Of a stretch of 64,000 nt of DNA, positions 17,805-25,328 are shown piece by piece. This DNA comes from Caulobacter sp. (GTDB taxonomy: Bacteria; Pseudomonadota; Alphaproteobacteria; Caulobacterales; Caulobacteraceae): positions 62,001 through 126,000 of the forward strand of contig JAIOXZ010000004.1 in assembly GCA_021741355.1 (NCBI GenBank), written 5' to 3'. Numbering within the stretch: the first letter of the stretch is position 1; each line of letters begins with the position of its first letter. The notes beneath the pieces are model-generated. The model was not told where the DNA came from. It worked only from the letters and a program-made list of their open reading frames with translations, and ran no database searches. The translations under genes were made by a program, and so were the position numbers.

Positions 17805-18518
17805 CTAGGTGGACGGCCGCAGGTGACTGTCGATCAGGCGGTCCGGCTTGGCGAGACGATCCAGAACGGCGGGCCGGTGGATCGAAACCTCGGGGCCATT
17901 CACCTCGACACCGTAGTCCGCCAGGTTGGAGAAGGCCCGCGAGAGGTTCTCCGGCGTCATGCCGAGGAGCGAGGCCAGCACACGCTTCTCATGCGGAAGA
18001 ACCAGGGTGGCGCCTCCGCCCTGGCTGAGCTGCTCGGCGAGAAGATAGTTGGCCAGACGCTCCGACGCGCCGCGCAGCTTCTGGTTTTTCACGGTCCGGA
18101 CCAGGCCGCGATAGCAGCCCGAAAGCTCCTCGGCGACGGCGACGGCGAACGCCGCGTCCTCCTTCATCGCGCGGCGCACCGCCTCACCCGAGATCATCAG
18201 AATGTCGGATCGTTCGATCGTGCGCGCCGTCATCAAGGCGTCGATATCGAGCACCACGGCGGCGAGAATGAAACTCGAGACCGGCCGCAGGACGGCGATG
18301 GTCGTTTCCTTGGCGTTCCAGGTGCCCTGCAACTCGGCGAGGCCGTCAACCAGGACATAGAGGAAGTCGACGGGGTCGCCCTCCATCAGCAGGGCCGTGC
18401 CCGCGGGGAACTTTTGCAGAAACCCGCCCGTGATCAGGGAGTCGAAAGTGTCCGGCGCCGCTCCGGAAAAGAGCGCCAGGGCCCTCACTCGCTCAATATC
18501 GACGCTGCGCATGGACAT
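17805..18518 (-). CDS. Crp/Fnr-family regulator, DNR/FixK-like, no Fe-S cysteines
   Basis: This 237-residue regulator has an N-terminal cyclic-nucleotide-binding beta roll, a long dimerisation helix and a C-terminal winged helix. Its recognition helix LGMTPENLSRAF keeps the Glu, Ser and Arg that read TTGA in FNR-type proteins. It has only one cysteine (LSGCYRG), so it cannot carry the FNR [4Fe-4S] cluster; DNR/NnrR (NO) or FixK-like control fits better. The start at 18518 is favoured by a GGGGAA site; 18512 is an alternative. Two FNR-type boxes lie directly upstream, pointing to autoregulation, and it sits beside the molybdoenzyme operon. Confidence 0.85.
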   Translation of the reverse strand: MSMRSVDIERVRALALFSGAAPDTFDSLITGGFLQKFPAGTALLMEGDPVDFLYVLVDGLAELQGTWNAKETTIAVLRPVSSFILAAVVLDIDALMTARTIERSDILMISGEAVRRAMKEDAAFAVAVAEELSGCYRGLVRTVKNQKLRGASERLANYLLAEQLSQGGGATLVLPHEKRVLASLLGMTPENLSRAFSNLADYGVEVNGPEVSIHRPAVLDRLAKPDRLIDSHLRPST

Positions 18519-18555
18519 ACCCGCGTTCCCCGATCGTGCAGGCGGAGCTCTCGTG

Positions 18556-18608
18556 TTGATGTGGATCACCCAATGGCGCGCAGGCAAGGCCTGCTTGATA
18601 ACGATCAA
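18556..18608. promoter_or_regulatory. Tandem FNR/FixK-type boxes upstream of the regulator
   Basis: Two boxes lie 38 and 77 nt before the regulator start. TTGATAACGATCAA (18595-18608) is a perfect palindromic consensus. TTGATGTGGATCAC (18556-18569) misses only the last base. The centre-to-centre spacing is 39 bp, near four helical turns, so both dimers could bind one face. Direct autoregulation is the simplest reading. The rest of 18609-18874 shows no gene. Confidence 0.75.
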
Positions 18609-18874
18609 GTCAAGGCGAGGCGTGCTGTCAGTCGAACGCCAACCCTACGCCACCCCCGGCCGAAGCGTGCCGGGCGTGGGCGGCGATGGGTTTTCGGGAT
18701 GCGGACTCTTGAAGCCCGGCGCTTCGGATGGTCCCGGCGGACACGCAGCGCAACGTTGGCGATGTTACCGCCGTCGAAGGGCGCCGCCGGCGTCGGACCA
18801 TTCCAGATGGCTGTCCTTGCCAGTGAGCGCCACGGGTCACCGGCCGCTCAACTCGCCAGGTAGAGCCTATCCAG

Positions 18875-19360
18875 TCACGCCGCTTCCACCGCCTCGCGGA
18901 ATTCCTCGACGATCACCCCGAACCGCGAATCCTCGCCCGACAGGCGTCTCGCCGCGGCGTCGCACCAGGGCAGCAGGTAGCGCGAGCGGAGTTCGTGGAC
19001 GATCAGGTCCTCGCCCCGGGCGACGGCCTGTGCGAAGATCTCGCAGCAGACCGCAAGGTGATCGGGCGGCAACACCTGGTCGCCCGGCTTGAGGGCCAGG
19101 TGCGACATGACCCGCATCCAGTCCATCCGCACGACATCGCCGGGCCGGTCCAGGGTCGCGTGCAGGAGCAGTGGCACGCGCGGCGCCGGGACCCCGACAT
19201 GAAACAGGCTGCAGAATTCCATGTCCCGCAAGTCCGGGTCGTCCGGGAGCAAGAGGGCGCTCCAGGCCTCCTGGAACCATTCCACCGGGACCATAGGACT
19301 CCACACCCGCGCCCAGGCGATCAGGACGAGGCTTTCGGTCGAGACCGCGAGCCTGGTCAT
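18875..19360 (-). CDS. TorD/DdhD-like chaperone of the molybdoenzyme (delta)
   Basis: This 161-residue, mostly helical protein is the last gene of the molybdoenzyme operon and overlaps the gamma gene by 4 nt (ATGA, 19357-19360). Size and position match the delta chaperones of ethylbenzene dehydrogenase and related type II enzymes (TorD superfamily), which hold the alpha subunit for cofactor insertion before TAT export and are not part of the mature enzyme. The region HLALKPGDQVLPPDHLAV resembles the hinge between the two helical halves. The longer upstream open frame is out of context. Confidence 0.75.
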   Translation of the reverse strand: MTRLAVSTESLVLIAWARVWSPMVPVEWFQEAWSALLLPDDPDLRDMEFCSLFHVGVPAPRVPLLLHATLDRPGDVVRMDWMRVMSHLALKPGDQVLPPDHLAVCCEIFAQAVARGEDLIVHELRSRYLLPWCDAAARRLSGEDSRFGVIVEEFREAVEAA

Positions 19361-19908
19361 GCGGTCACCGGAATCCAGTCGGCGCAGACGGACTTCAGTC
19401 CCGCACGCTCGCGCTCTGCTCCCCGCCAGATGGCTATGCCCAGAAGCTTGCGGGTCGCCAAAGCGGGCCAGTCCGGAATCTCGAAGCGGGCGGTCCTGAC
19501 GCCGTCCTTCCAGGTTCCGTGCGCGGTCCAGCCGGCCGGCGCTGGATGGCGCGCCACTGTCCCGAAGCCCTCGGCGACGATCTTGACGGGAGCGGCCCAG
19601 TCGGCGCGCCACAGCACGCCCTCGACGGGAACGTCAGGACCGCCCATGGAAATCATCGGCGTGTCTTCCAGCACGGGCGCGAGCAGCGCCGCGGCGTCGG
19701 CGAAGCGGTTGGTGTCAGACTTGATCTCGTCGACCGGCTCGGCGCAGGGCCAGGCCAGATGCACCACCCAGCCGCGGGCTCCGTTCCGGTCGACCATGAG
19801 GACTGCGTTCGGCGTGAGCGGCGGGCCGGCATCGGGATAGGCCTTGGGGACATAGCCCCCGGGCTGGATCATCGTCGGCGCGCGGACCAGATTGATCGTC
19901 TGCTTCAC
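19357..19908 (-). CDS. Heme b-binding gamma subunit, EbdC/DdhC-like
   Basis: This 183-residue protein has the beta-sandwich pattern of the ethylbenzene-dehydrogenase gamma family, which binds one heme b with axial Met and Lys/His. A methionine pair in TPMISMGGPD and the late lysine in the ATRKLLG segment are candidate ligands, but I cannot assign them firmly. The GTG at 19908 overlaps the beta stop (GTGA), giving the start MKQTINLVRAP. No signal peptide is seen, as expected if it is exported with the TAT-bearing alpha subunit. It would pass electrons from the Fe-S chain to a periplasmic cytochrome or quinone system. Confidence 0.78.
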   Translation of the reverse strand: MKQTINLVRAPTMIQPGGYVPKAYPDAGPPLTPNAVLMVDRNGARGWVVHLAWPCAEPVDEIKSDTNRFADAAALLAPVLEDTPMISMGGPDVPVEGVLWRADWAAPVKIVAEGFGTVARHPAPAGWTAHGTWKDGVRTARFEIPDWPALATRKLLGIAIWRGAERERAGLKSVCADWIPVTA

Positions 19909-20945
19909 TTGAACACCTCGCGCGCGCCATGGTCGAACTTGAAGTTCTTGTTCCAGTCGTAGGCGATCAGCAGTTCCATGAGCTCGCTGGCCTCGCCCCG
20001 TTTGCGCTTCTCCCGCTCGGCGCACAGCACGGTAAGCGCAGGCCCCACGGCGTCGCCGAACAGGCTCTTGAGATAGTCGAGCGGGATGCGGTCCTCGGCC
20101 AGGGCGCGGCCACCGGGACCAATTTTAGGTGGGCTGACGGGGGGCACGTAGAAGACGTTGGGCTCCAGCCCGAATTCCGGGTGCAGCGGAATGGCCACCT
20201 TCCATTTGTGGACCAGCTTCCAGATCGGGCCTTCGGGATCGTCGCGATAGCCGACGAAGCGCAGGCGGCCGGGGCATTGCCGCGCGCAGGCCGGCGCGAC
20301 GCCCTTCTCCACCCGCGGCATGCAGAAGATGCATTTGGTCGAGACCGACCGTTCCGGATCGAAGAAGACCTTTTTGTAGGGGCAGGCTTCGACGCAGAAG
20401 CGATAGCCGTGGCATCGGTCCTGATTGACCAGGACGATCCCGTCCTCCGAGCGCTTGTAGATCGCGCCTCTCGGGCAGGCGTCCATACAGGCCGGATGGG
20501 TGCAGTGATTGCACAGCCGGGGCAGGTAGAAATGGTGGTTGGTCGTCGGGTATTCGCCGGCACCCTCGTCCTCGTCCCAGTTGGGGCCCCAGTCCGGCGA
20601 TTCGGCGGGGCGCAGCCACTCCTTGCCCTTGTTGGAGTCCGAGTTGACGACCCGCTGGTGATTGAAGGTCCAGGGCTCGCCATAGCCGGACTTGAGGTCC
20701 GGAATCTCGCCCCGTTTGACAGATCCGTCCGCGGTCCGCCCGCCGGTCACCCGCCAGTCCTTCGGAAACCCCTTCCCTGGTCGGGTTTCGACGTTGTTCC
20801 AGTAGGCGTAGGCGGTGCCTGAATCTGTGTTCCAGAGCTTCCTGCAGGCGATGGTGCAGGTCTGGCAGCCGAGGCACTTGTTGAGGTCGAGGACCATCGC
20901 GAGCTGGCGCGGAGGCTGGGCGGTTGGTGAGGCTTTTGCGGTCAC
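19905..20945 (-). CDS. Fe-S electron-transfer beta subunit of type II molybdoenzyme
   Basis: This 346-residue protein has four cluster-binding cysteine groups: CLGCQTCTIAC, CNHCTHPACMDACP, CHGYRFCVEACP and the CIFC...CARQCPG pair. In the third group the second cysteine is Tyr (C-x2-Y), the substitution that gives a [3Fe-4S] cluster in NarH/EbdB-type subunits, so three [4Fe-4S] and one [3Fe-4S] are predicted. It overlaps the alpha stop by 4 nt. It wires the alpha-subunit molybdenum site to the heme b of gamma and is carried through the TAT system with alpha. Confidence 0.9.
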   Translation of the reverse strand: MTAKASPTAQPPRQLAMVLDLNKCLGCQTCTIACRKLWNTDSGTAYAYWNNVETRPGKGFPKDWRVTGGRTADGSVKRGEIPDLKSGYGEPWTFNHQRVVNSDSNKGKEWLRPAESPDWGPNWDEDEGAGEYPTTNHHFYLPRLCNHCTHPACMDACPRGAIYKRSEDGIVLVNQDRCHGYRFCVEACPYKKVFFDPERSVSTKCIFCMPRVEKGVAPACARQCPGRLRFVGYRDDPEGPIWKLVHKWKVAIPLHPEFGLEPNVFYVPPVSPPKIGPGGRALAEDRIPLDYLKSLFGDAVGPALTVLCAEREKRKRGEASELMELLIAYDWNKNFKFDHGAREVFK

Positions 20946-23881
20946 GTCGCGGTCTCCCTTCTGAGCGTGGGTTCAACGTCACGCCACGGCGCAATGGCGA
21001 CCCGCGTGTCCTGAACATGGGTTCCCGGCTCGAAATGGCCGAAGAAGAAGCCCAGCTGTCCGCCTTCGCCGCCGGCGAAGTGCAAGGGGTTCATCAGTCC
21101 CGGCGTGAGGAACTTGTAGCTTCGGTGGTCGGGGAACTGGTGCGGTTCCCAAGCATGGAAATAATAGGCGACCTTGGGGCGGACCATGGTCGAGTATTTG
21201 ATCCGCATACGGATTTTACCGTAGTCGTTGCTGATCTCGCCCCACGCGCCGTCCTTGACGCCGATGGCCTTGGCGTCGGCGGGATTGAGATAGAGTTGCG
21301 GCTCGCCTCGCTGGAGCCGCAGCAGCATGGGCGTGTCGCGCCAGACGCTATGGACGCTCCAGCGCGAATGGCAGGACACCATCTGGAAGGGATGATCACC
21401 GCCGGCCTTGGGGCTATCGATATGGGTGGGCAGCGCCTCGCCCGCTTCGAGGAACCAGGGGTGATCGACGTAGTACTGCTGGCGCCCGGTCAGGGTCATG
21501 TAGGACGCCTTGTGCCGCACGAAATCGGTAAGCGCCTGGAGGACGCCTTCGCCCTCCCAGTCCGAGTTGTAGATGTTCTCCTGAATGCCGGTCCCGCCGG
21601 AATTGACGAACTTGGCGATGCCGTTCTTCTTCAGGGCCTTCAGGTTCACGCCCTTTGTCGAGGCGCTTTTCCGGATGATCGAGTCGGTGACCTTCGCGGC
21701 GTCGTGCGGACCGTGCTTGCCGCCCGAGGTGAAGCGATCACCGATGGTCCTAAGATCGACAACCTTGCCGCCGCAACCCGCAAGGGCGCGCGTTCGACGC
21801 TTTTTGGCGATGCGCTGCACCGCCCGGGACAGGAGATAGAATATCTCCCATTCGTCCTTCGATTCCCCGACGGGTTTCACCGCCGCGCCGCAATACTGCA
21901 GGTAGGGAATGTAGGCGACGGTGTACTTGATGCCGGGCTTTTCATAGTAACCCGCCGCCGGGAGCAGGTAGTCGGCGTGGAGGCCCGTGAAGGTATTCTT
22001 CTGGTTGATGTCGACCACCAGGTCGAGTTTGGGCCAGACGTGTTCGAGGAAGCGTTGCGGCATGTTTGACCGCCGCAATACGTTGCTGCCGCCGGTGATC
22101 CAGGCGCGGGGCGCCTTGTTCGGCGCCGGGCACACCGGCACCCAGCCCTTGTCCTGCGATTCATCCACATAGGCGGCGAGCGGCCGCGGGTAGAGGTGGT
22201 CCTCTTCCTTGGCGAGGATCTCCTTGATGCCCTGGTGGTTGTAGTTCTGACTGCCGGAGTTGGTCAGCGTCGCCGCCGAGGACACGAGGCTCTTGGCAAT
22301 GCGGTGTTCGACCTGGGCCGCGGACTTCCGTCCGGCGATCTTGTCGAGGATTAGGCCATATGTGTAATCGTTGCCAAGGATCGCGGCCAGGCTCTTCACG
22401 CCGCCAAAGGCGCCGGTGGTGCCTTCGCTGACCGCCTTGTTGAAGCCATTCATCCCGATCCAGCCGGTGGAGTGATAGCCGGCGCCCTTTTCCTTGCCGA
22501 GCGCGCCTTTCAGCGACAGGCACAGCAGCTTCGCGCGGTTCATCTGGTCGGAATGCAGGTAGCGGTTCGACCCCCAGCTCGACAGCACCATCGGCCGCTT
22601 GGCGGCCGCGAAGCCCTCCGCGAACGTCCTGACCGCTTCAACGCCAAGGCCGGTCAGGGCGGCCGCGCGTTCGAAGGTCCAGGGGGCCAGATGTTCCTTG
22701 ATCAGGGCACCGACCGGAACGACCTGGACCTTGGCGCCGCTCTTGAGGCGGACCTCGAAGAGCCCCTCGATCGGGGGAACCAGATCGCCTAGCCCGATCT
22801 TTGAATTTCGGTCCCCCTCGCAGCCGGGGGCTGGCACCGCCGCCTTCTTGGCGGGATCCCACATGTAGAGAATGTTGTCCTTGCCGCCTTCCTCCAGATC
22901 GCTCTGACGCAGGAAGCGGCCGGTATCCAGACGCACGAGGATGGGGAAGTCGGTCTGCTCGCGGACATAGTCGAGGTCGATGCGGCCGCTCGCCCAGATG
23001 TGCCGCGCCGTGGCCAGGGCCAGACCCGCGTCGGTTCCCGGCTTCAGCGGCAGCCAGTGGTCGGCGTGGATGGCGGTGGCGCTGTAGATCGGGTCAATGA
23101 CGGTGAGCTGGGCGCCGTTGTAGCGCGCCTCGAAAAGGAAATGCGCGTCGGGAATCTGGGTCACGGACGGGTTCATCATCCAGACCACGAGAAAATCCGA
23201 CAGGAACCACTCGTCGCTCGACCCACCGATGTGGGGCATGCCCAGGGTCAGCGTGGCGCCCATGTTGAGGTCGCCGATCTCGGCCCAGTCGTCGGGCATC
23301 GCGGCGCCCATCATGCCGAAGAAGCGATTGCGCGCCACGGTGGTCGCGCCGTAGTCGAAATGCGGCCCGAGATCCTGGACGATGGTTTCCGGGCCATGTT
23401 TCTCGGAGATATCGACGAGCTTTTCCGCGATTTCCTCGATCGCCTGATCCCACGAGATGCGCCGCCATTTCCCTTCGCCGCGGGCGCCGGCCCGCTTCAT
23501 CGGGACGGTCAGCCGGGTCGGGCCGTACATGACCTCGGTGTAGCAGCCGCCCTTCTGGCAGCCGCGCGGGTTGAAGTCGGGGACACCCTCTTCGGAGGCC
23601 TCGTAATTGGCCGTCTGTTCCTCACGGACGACGACACCATCCTTGACGTAAAGGTCCCAGTTGCAGGCGCTGCGGCAGTTCAGCCAGCCATGGGAGCCCT
23701 TGGTCACGCTGTCCCAGGTCCAGCGCTGTCGGTAGAGGTCCTCCCAGGATCCCAGCTTGGCGACCGGGCCGCCCGCGGCGGGCGTCGAGGGTTTCAGATG
23801 GCAGGAGGGGAGCCCAACCGACAGGGCCGTCAGACCCGAAAGATTGAGGAACACGCGTCGGTCGAATTTGGTCGTGGTCAT
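20942..23881 (-). CDS. Type II DMSO-reductase-family molybdopterin catalytic subunit (EbdA/S25dA-like)
   Basis: This 979-residue bis-MGD enzyme begins with a twin-arginine leader (DRRVFLNLSG). His64, Cys69, Cys73 and Cys108 match the His-plus-three-Cys FS0 cluster of type II enzymes. Asp204 in EIGDLNMG is at the right distance to be the molybdenum ligand, which is Asp in this subfamily. Order alpha-beta-gamma-delta matches ethylbenzene dehydrogenase, whereas dimethylsulfide, selenate and chlorate enzymes place the chaperone third. So O2-independent hydroxylation of an alkyl or alkylaromatic carbon (alkylbenzene, p-cymene, sterol side chain) is the best guess. Nearby thiolase, CoA ligase and acyl-CoA dehydrogenase could degrade the product. 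A TetR gene is divergent. Confidence 0.85.
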   Translation of the reverse strand: MTTTKFDRRVFLNLSGLTALSVGLPSCHLKPSTPAAGGPVAKLGSWEDLYRQRWTWDSVTKGSHGWLNCRSACNWDLYVKDGVVVREEQTANYEASEEGVPDFNPRGCQKGGCYTEVMYGPTRLTVPMKRAGARGEGKWRRISWDQAIEEIAEKLVDISEKHGPETIVQDLGPHFDYGATTVARNRFFGMMGAAMPDDWAEIGDLNMGATLTLGMPHIGGSSDEWFLSDFLVVWMMNPSVTQIPDAHFLFEARYNGAQLTVIDPIYSATAIHADHWLPLKPGTDAGLALATARHIWASGRIDLDYVREQTDFPILVRLDTGRFLRQSDLEEGGKDNILYMWDPAKKAAVPAPGCEGDRNSKIGLGDLVPPIEGLFEVRLKSGAKVQVVPVGALIKEHLAPWTFERAAALTGLGVEAVRTFAEGFAAAKRPMVLSSWGSNRYLHSDQMNRAKLLCLSLKGALGKEKGAGYHSTGWIGMNGFNKAVSEGTTGAFGGVKSLAAILGNDYTYGLILDKIAGRKSAAQVEHRIAKSLVSSAATLTNSGSQNYNHQGIKEILAKEEDHLYPRPLAAYVDESQDKGWVPVCPAPNKAPRAWITGGSNVLRRSNMPQRFLEHVWPKLDLVVDINQKNTFTGLHADYLLPAAGYYEKPGIKYTVAYIPYLQYCGAAVKPVGESKDEWEIFYLLSRAVQRIAKKRRTRALAGCGGKVVDLRTIGDRFTSGGKHGPHDAAKVTDSIIRKSASTKGVNLKALKKNGIAKFVNSGGTGIQENIYNSDWEGEGVLQALTDFVRHKASYMTLTGRQQYYVDHPWFLEAGEALPTHIDSPKAGGDHPFQMVSCHSRWSVHSVWRDTPMLLRLQRGEPQLYLNPADAKAIGVKDGAWGEISNDYGKIRMRIKYSTMVRPKVAYYFHAWEPHQFPDHRSYKFLTPGLMNPLHFAGGEGGQLGFFFGHFEPGTHVQDTRVAIAPWRDVEPTLRRETAT

Positions 23882-24004
23882 GCCTGGAATCCTTGCCGCC
23901 TGGGGTCGAAGACGCTTTGGGCGCGGGGCGGTACAATGAGGCGTTCAGCTGGTGTTTCCGCACGTAAGTTGCTAACACAACAACAAGTAACAAGGGAATT
24001 GCGT

Positions 24005-24670
24005 ATGGACAAGCCACTCTCGGCGCTCGCCGCCGTTTCGCTTCGCCCTCGGCGCTCGCAGGCTGAGCGCAGGGCGGAGTCGGAGAGGTCCCTGCTAGAG
24101 TCGGCGGCGGCGCTGATGTCAGAGCAGGGCTACGGCGCCACGACCTTGGAGCAGGTCGGTCAGCGGGCGGGCTATAGCCGCGGGCTGGTCACCCAGAGGT
24201 TCGGATCCAAGGAAGGGCTGGTCGCCGCGCTGGTGGAGGTTCTCCACCGAGACTTCGCCATGGCCACGTTCGAAAGCCCTGGCCATCACCGGACGGGACG
24301 GGCCGCGATCCTCAGCGCCGTCGACTATTACATGGCGCATATGACCGATGATCTGGTGCGGGTACGCGCCTATTTCGTGCTGATGTCGGAATCGATCGGC
24401 GTGATCCCCGAGATCCGAAATGCCTTCGTCGCGGCTAACCGCCAGTTCCACGCTCATTTGCGACAGAAGGCGCTGGACGGTCAGCGGGATGGCTCGATCC
24501 GCGCCGATGTCGACGCGGGCAGGCTGGCGACCACCCTGATGAGCCTCGTCACCGGCCACACCCTGATCTGGCTGGTCGATCCCGAGATCGCCGACCCCGA
24601 GCAGGCAAAACAAAACATCCTGGCGGCTACCGAACGGTTGCTGGGTGAGGCCGGAGCCCGTGGCCTGTGA
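24005..24670 (+). CDS. TetR-family regulator divergent from the molybdoenzyme operon
   Basis: This 221-residue TetR protein has the HTH TTLEQVGQRAGYSRGLVTQRFGSKEGLV and a helical ligand domain. It starts at 24005; the open frame reaching back to 23000 is antisense to the molybdoenzyme gene. The 123-nt intergenic region is shared with the divergent alpha-subunit gene and has no FNR-type box, so this protein is the likely substrate-responsive switch for that operon. An imperfect repeat around 23966-23992 (GTTGCTAAC...AGTAACAA) is a weak operator candidate. The next gene starts in its stop codon (GTGA). Confidence 0.83.
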   Translation: MDKPLSALAAVSLRPRRSQAERRAESERSLLESAAALMSEQGYGATTLEQVGQRAGYSRGLVTQRFGSKEGLVAALVEVLHRDFAMATFESPGHHRTGRAAILSAVDYYMAHMTDDLVRVRAYFVLMSESIGVIPEIRNAFVAANRQFHAHLRQKALDGQRDGSIRADVDAGRLATTLMSLVTGHTLIWLVDPEIADPEQAKQNILAATERLLGEAGARGL

Positions 24671-25293
24671 CCGTATTCGCGGGGCGTTCAACCGTGGCCC
24701 GGCCGCCCGATCTGATGACGCCGGCTGATGCTCCGGGCGCGATCCCGCCACCGCCGCTCGGCGTACTCATCTACGATGACGCGCTGAATATCGACAGCCT
24801 GCTGGTTCAACGCGCCCAGGCGCTGGCGCAGCTCGGATTCAGGCTCGGCGGCGTCGTTCAGTCGAACCCTCCCCGGCCTGGACGGCGCAAGTGCGACATG
24901 CTGCTGAATGACCTGTCGAGCGGTGAGACCACGCTGATCTCAAGTGACCAGGGAGACGGCGCGAACGGGTGCAGGCTCGATCTTTCCGCCCTGTCGGACG
25001 CGGCGCTTGGGGTCGAAAAGGCGGTCGCGGCGGGCGTCGATCTGGTGATCATCAACAAGTTCGGAAAGCAGGAAGCGCAGGGGCGGGGATTCCGTTCTGC
25101 TATCGCCGAAGCCCTGGTGCGCGACATCCCCGTGGTTCTCGCCGTGTCCAGACTGAATCTCGACGCCTGTCTCGAATTCGCCGGAGGGCGGTTCACCCAG
25201 CTTGAGGCAGAGCCGGTCGCCATCGTCGACTGGTGCCGGCAGGCCGTCGGCCGTAGCCAGCGGGATGGAGGTGATCGCCATGCGGCTGTTTGA
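24667..25293 (+). CDS. DUF2478-family protein (molybdenum/anaerobic-cluster associated)
   Basis: This 208-residue protein matches DUF2478 in outline: LGVLIYDDALNIDSLL at the start, then VDLVIINKFGKQEAQGRGF and an IPVVLAVS strand, a P-loop-lacking relative of nucleotide-binding folds. Members are often found beside molybdate or nif genes in alphaproteobacteria, though a biochemical role is not established. The GTG at 24667 overlaps the TetR stop, arguing for coupling; an internal ATG at 24715 is an alternative because the first 20 residues look unconserved. Its place here supports a molybdenum-related function. Confidence 0.7.
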   Translation: MTVFAGRSTVARPPDLMTPADAPGAIPPPPLGVLIYDDALNIDSLLVQRAQALAQLGFRLGGVVQSNPPRPGRRKCDMLLNDLSSGETTLISSDQGDGANGCRLDLSALSDAALGVEKAVAAGVDLVIINKFGKQEAQGRGFRSAIAEALVRDIPVVLAVSRLNLDACLEFAGGRFTQLEAEPVAIVDWCRQAVGRSQRDGGDRHAAV

Positions 25294-25328
25294 GTTGACC
25301 TGCGAGCCGGCCCCTCGTCGAGGATGAT

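Noticed and set aside
23000..24004. Upstream extension of the TetR frame (335 codons)
   Set aside because: Antisense to the molybdoenzyme alpha gene; the TetR domain begins at the ATG at 24005.
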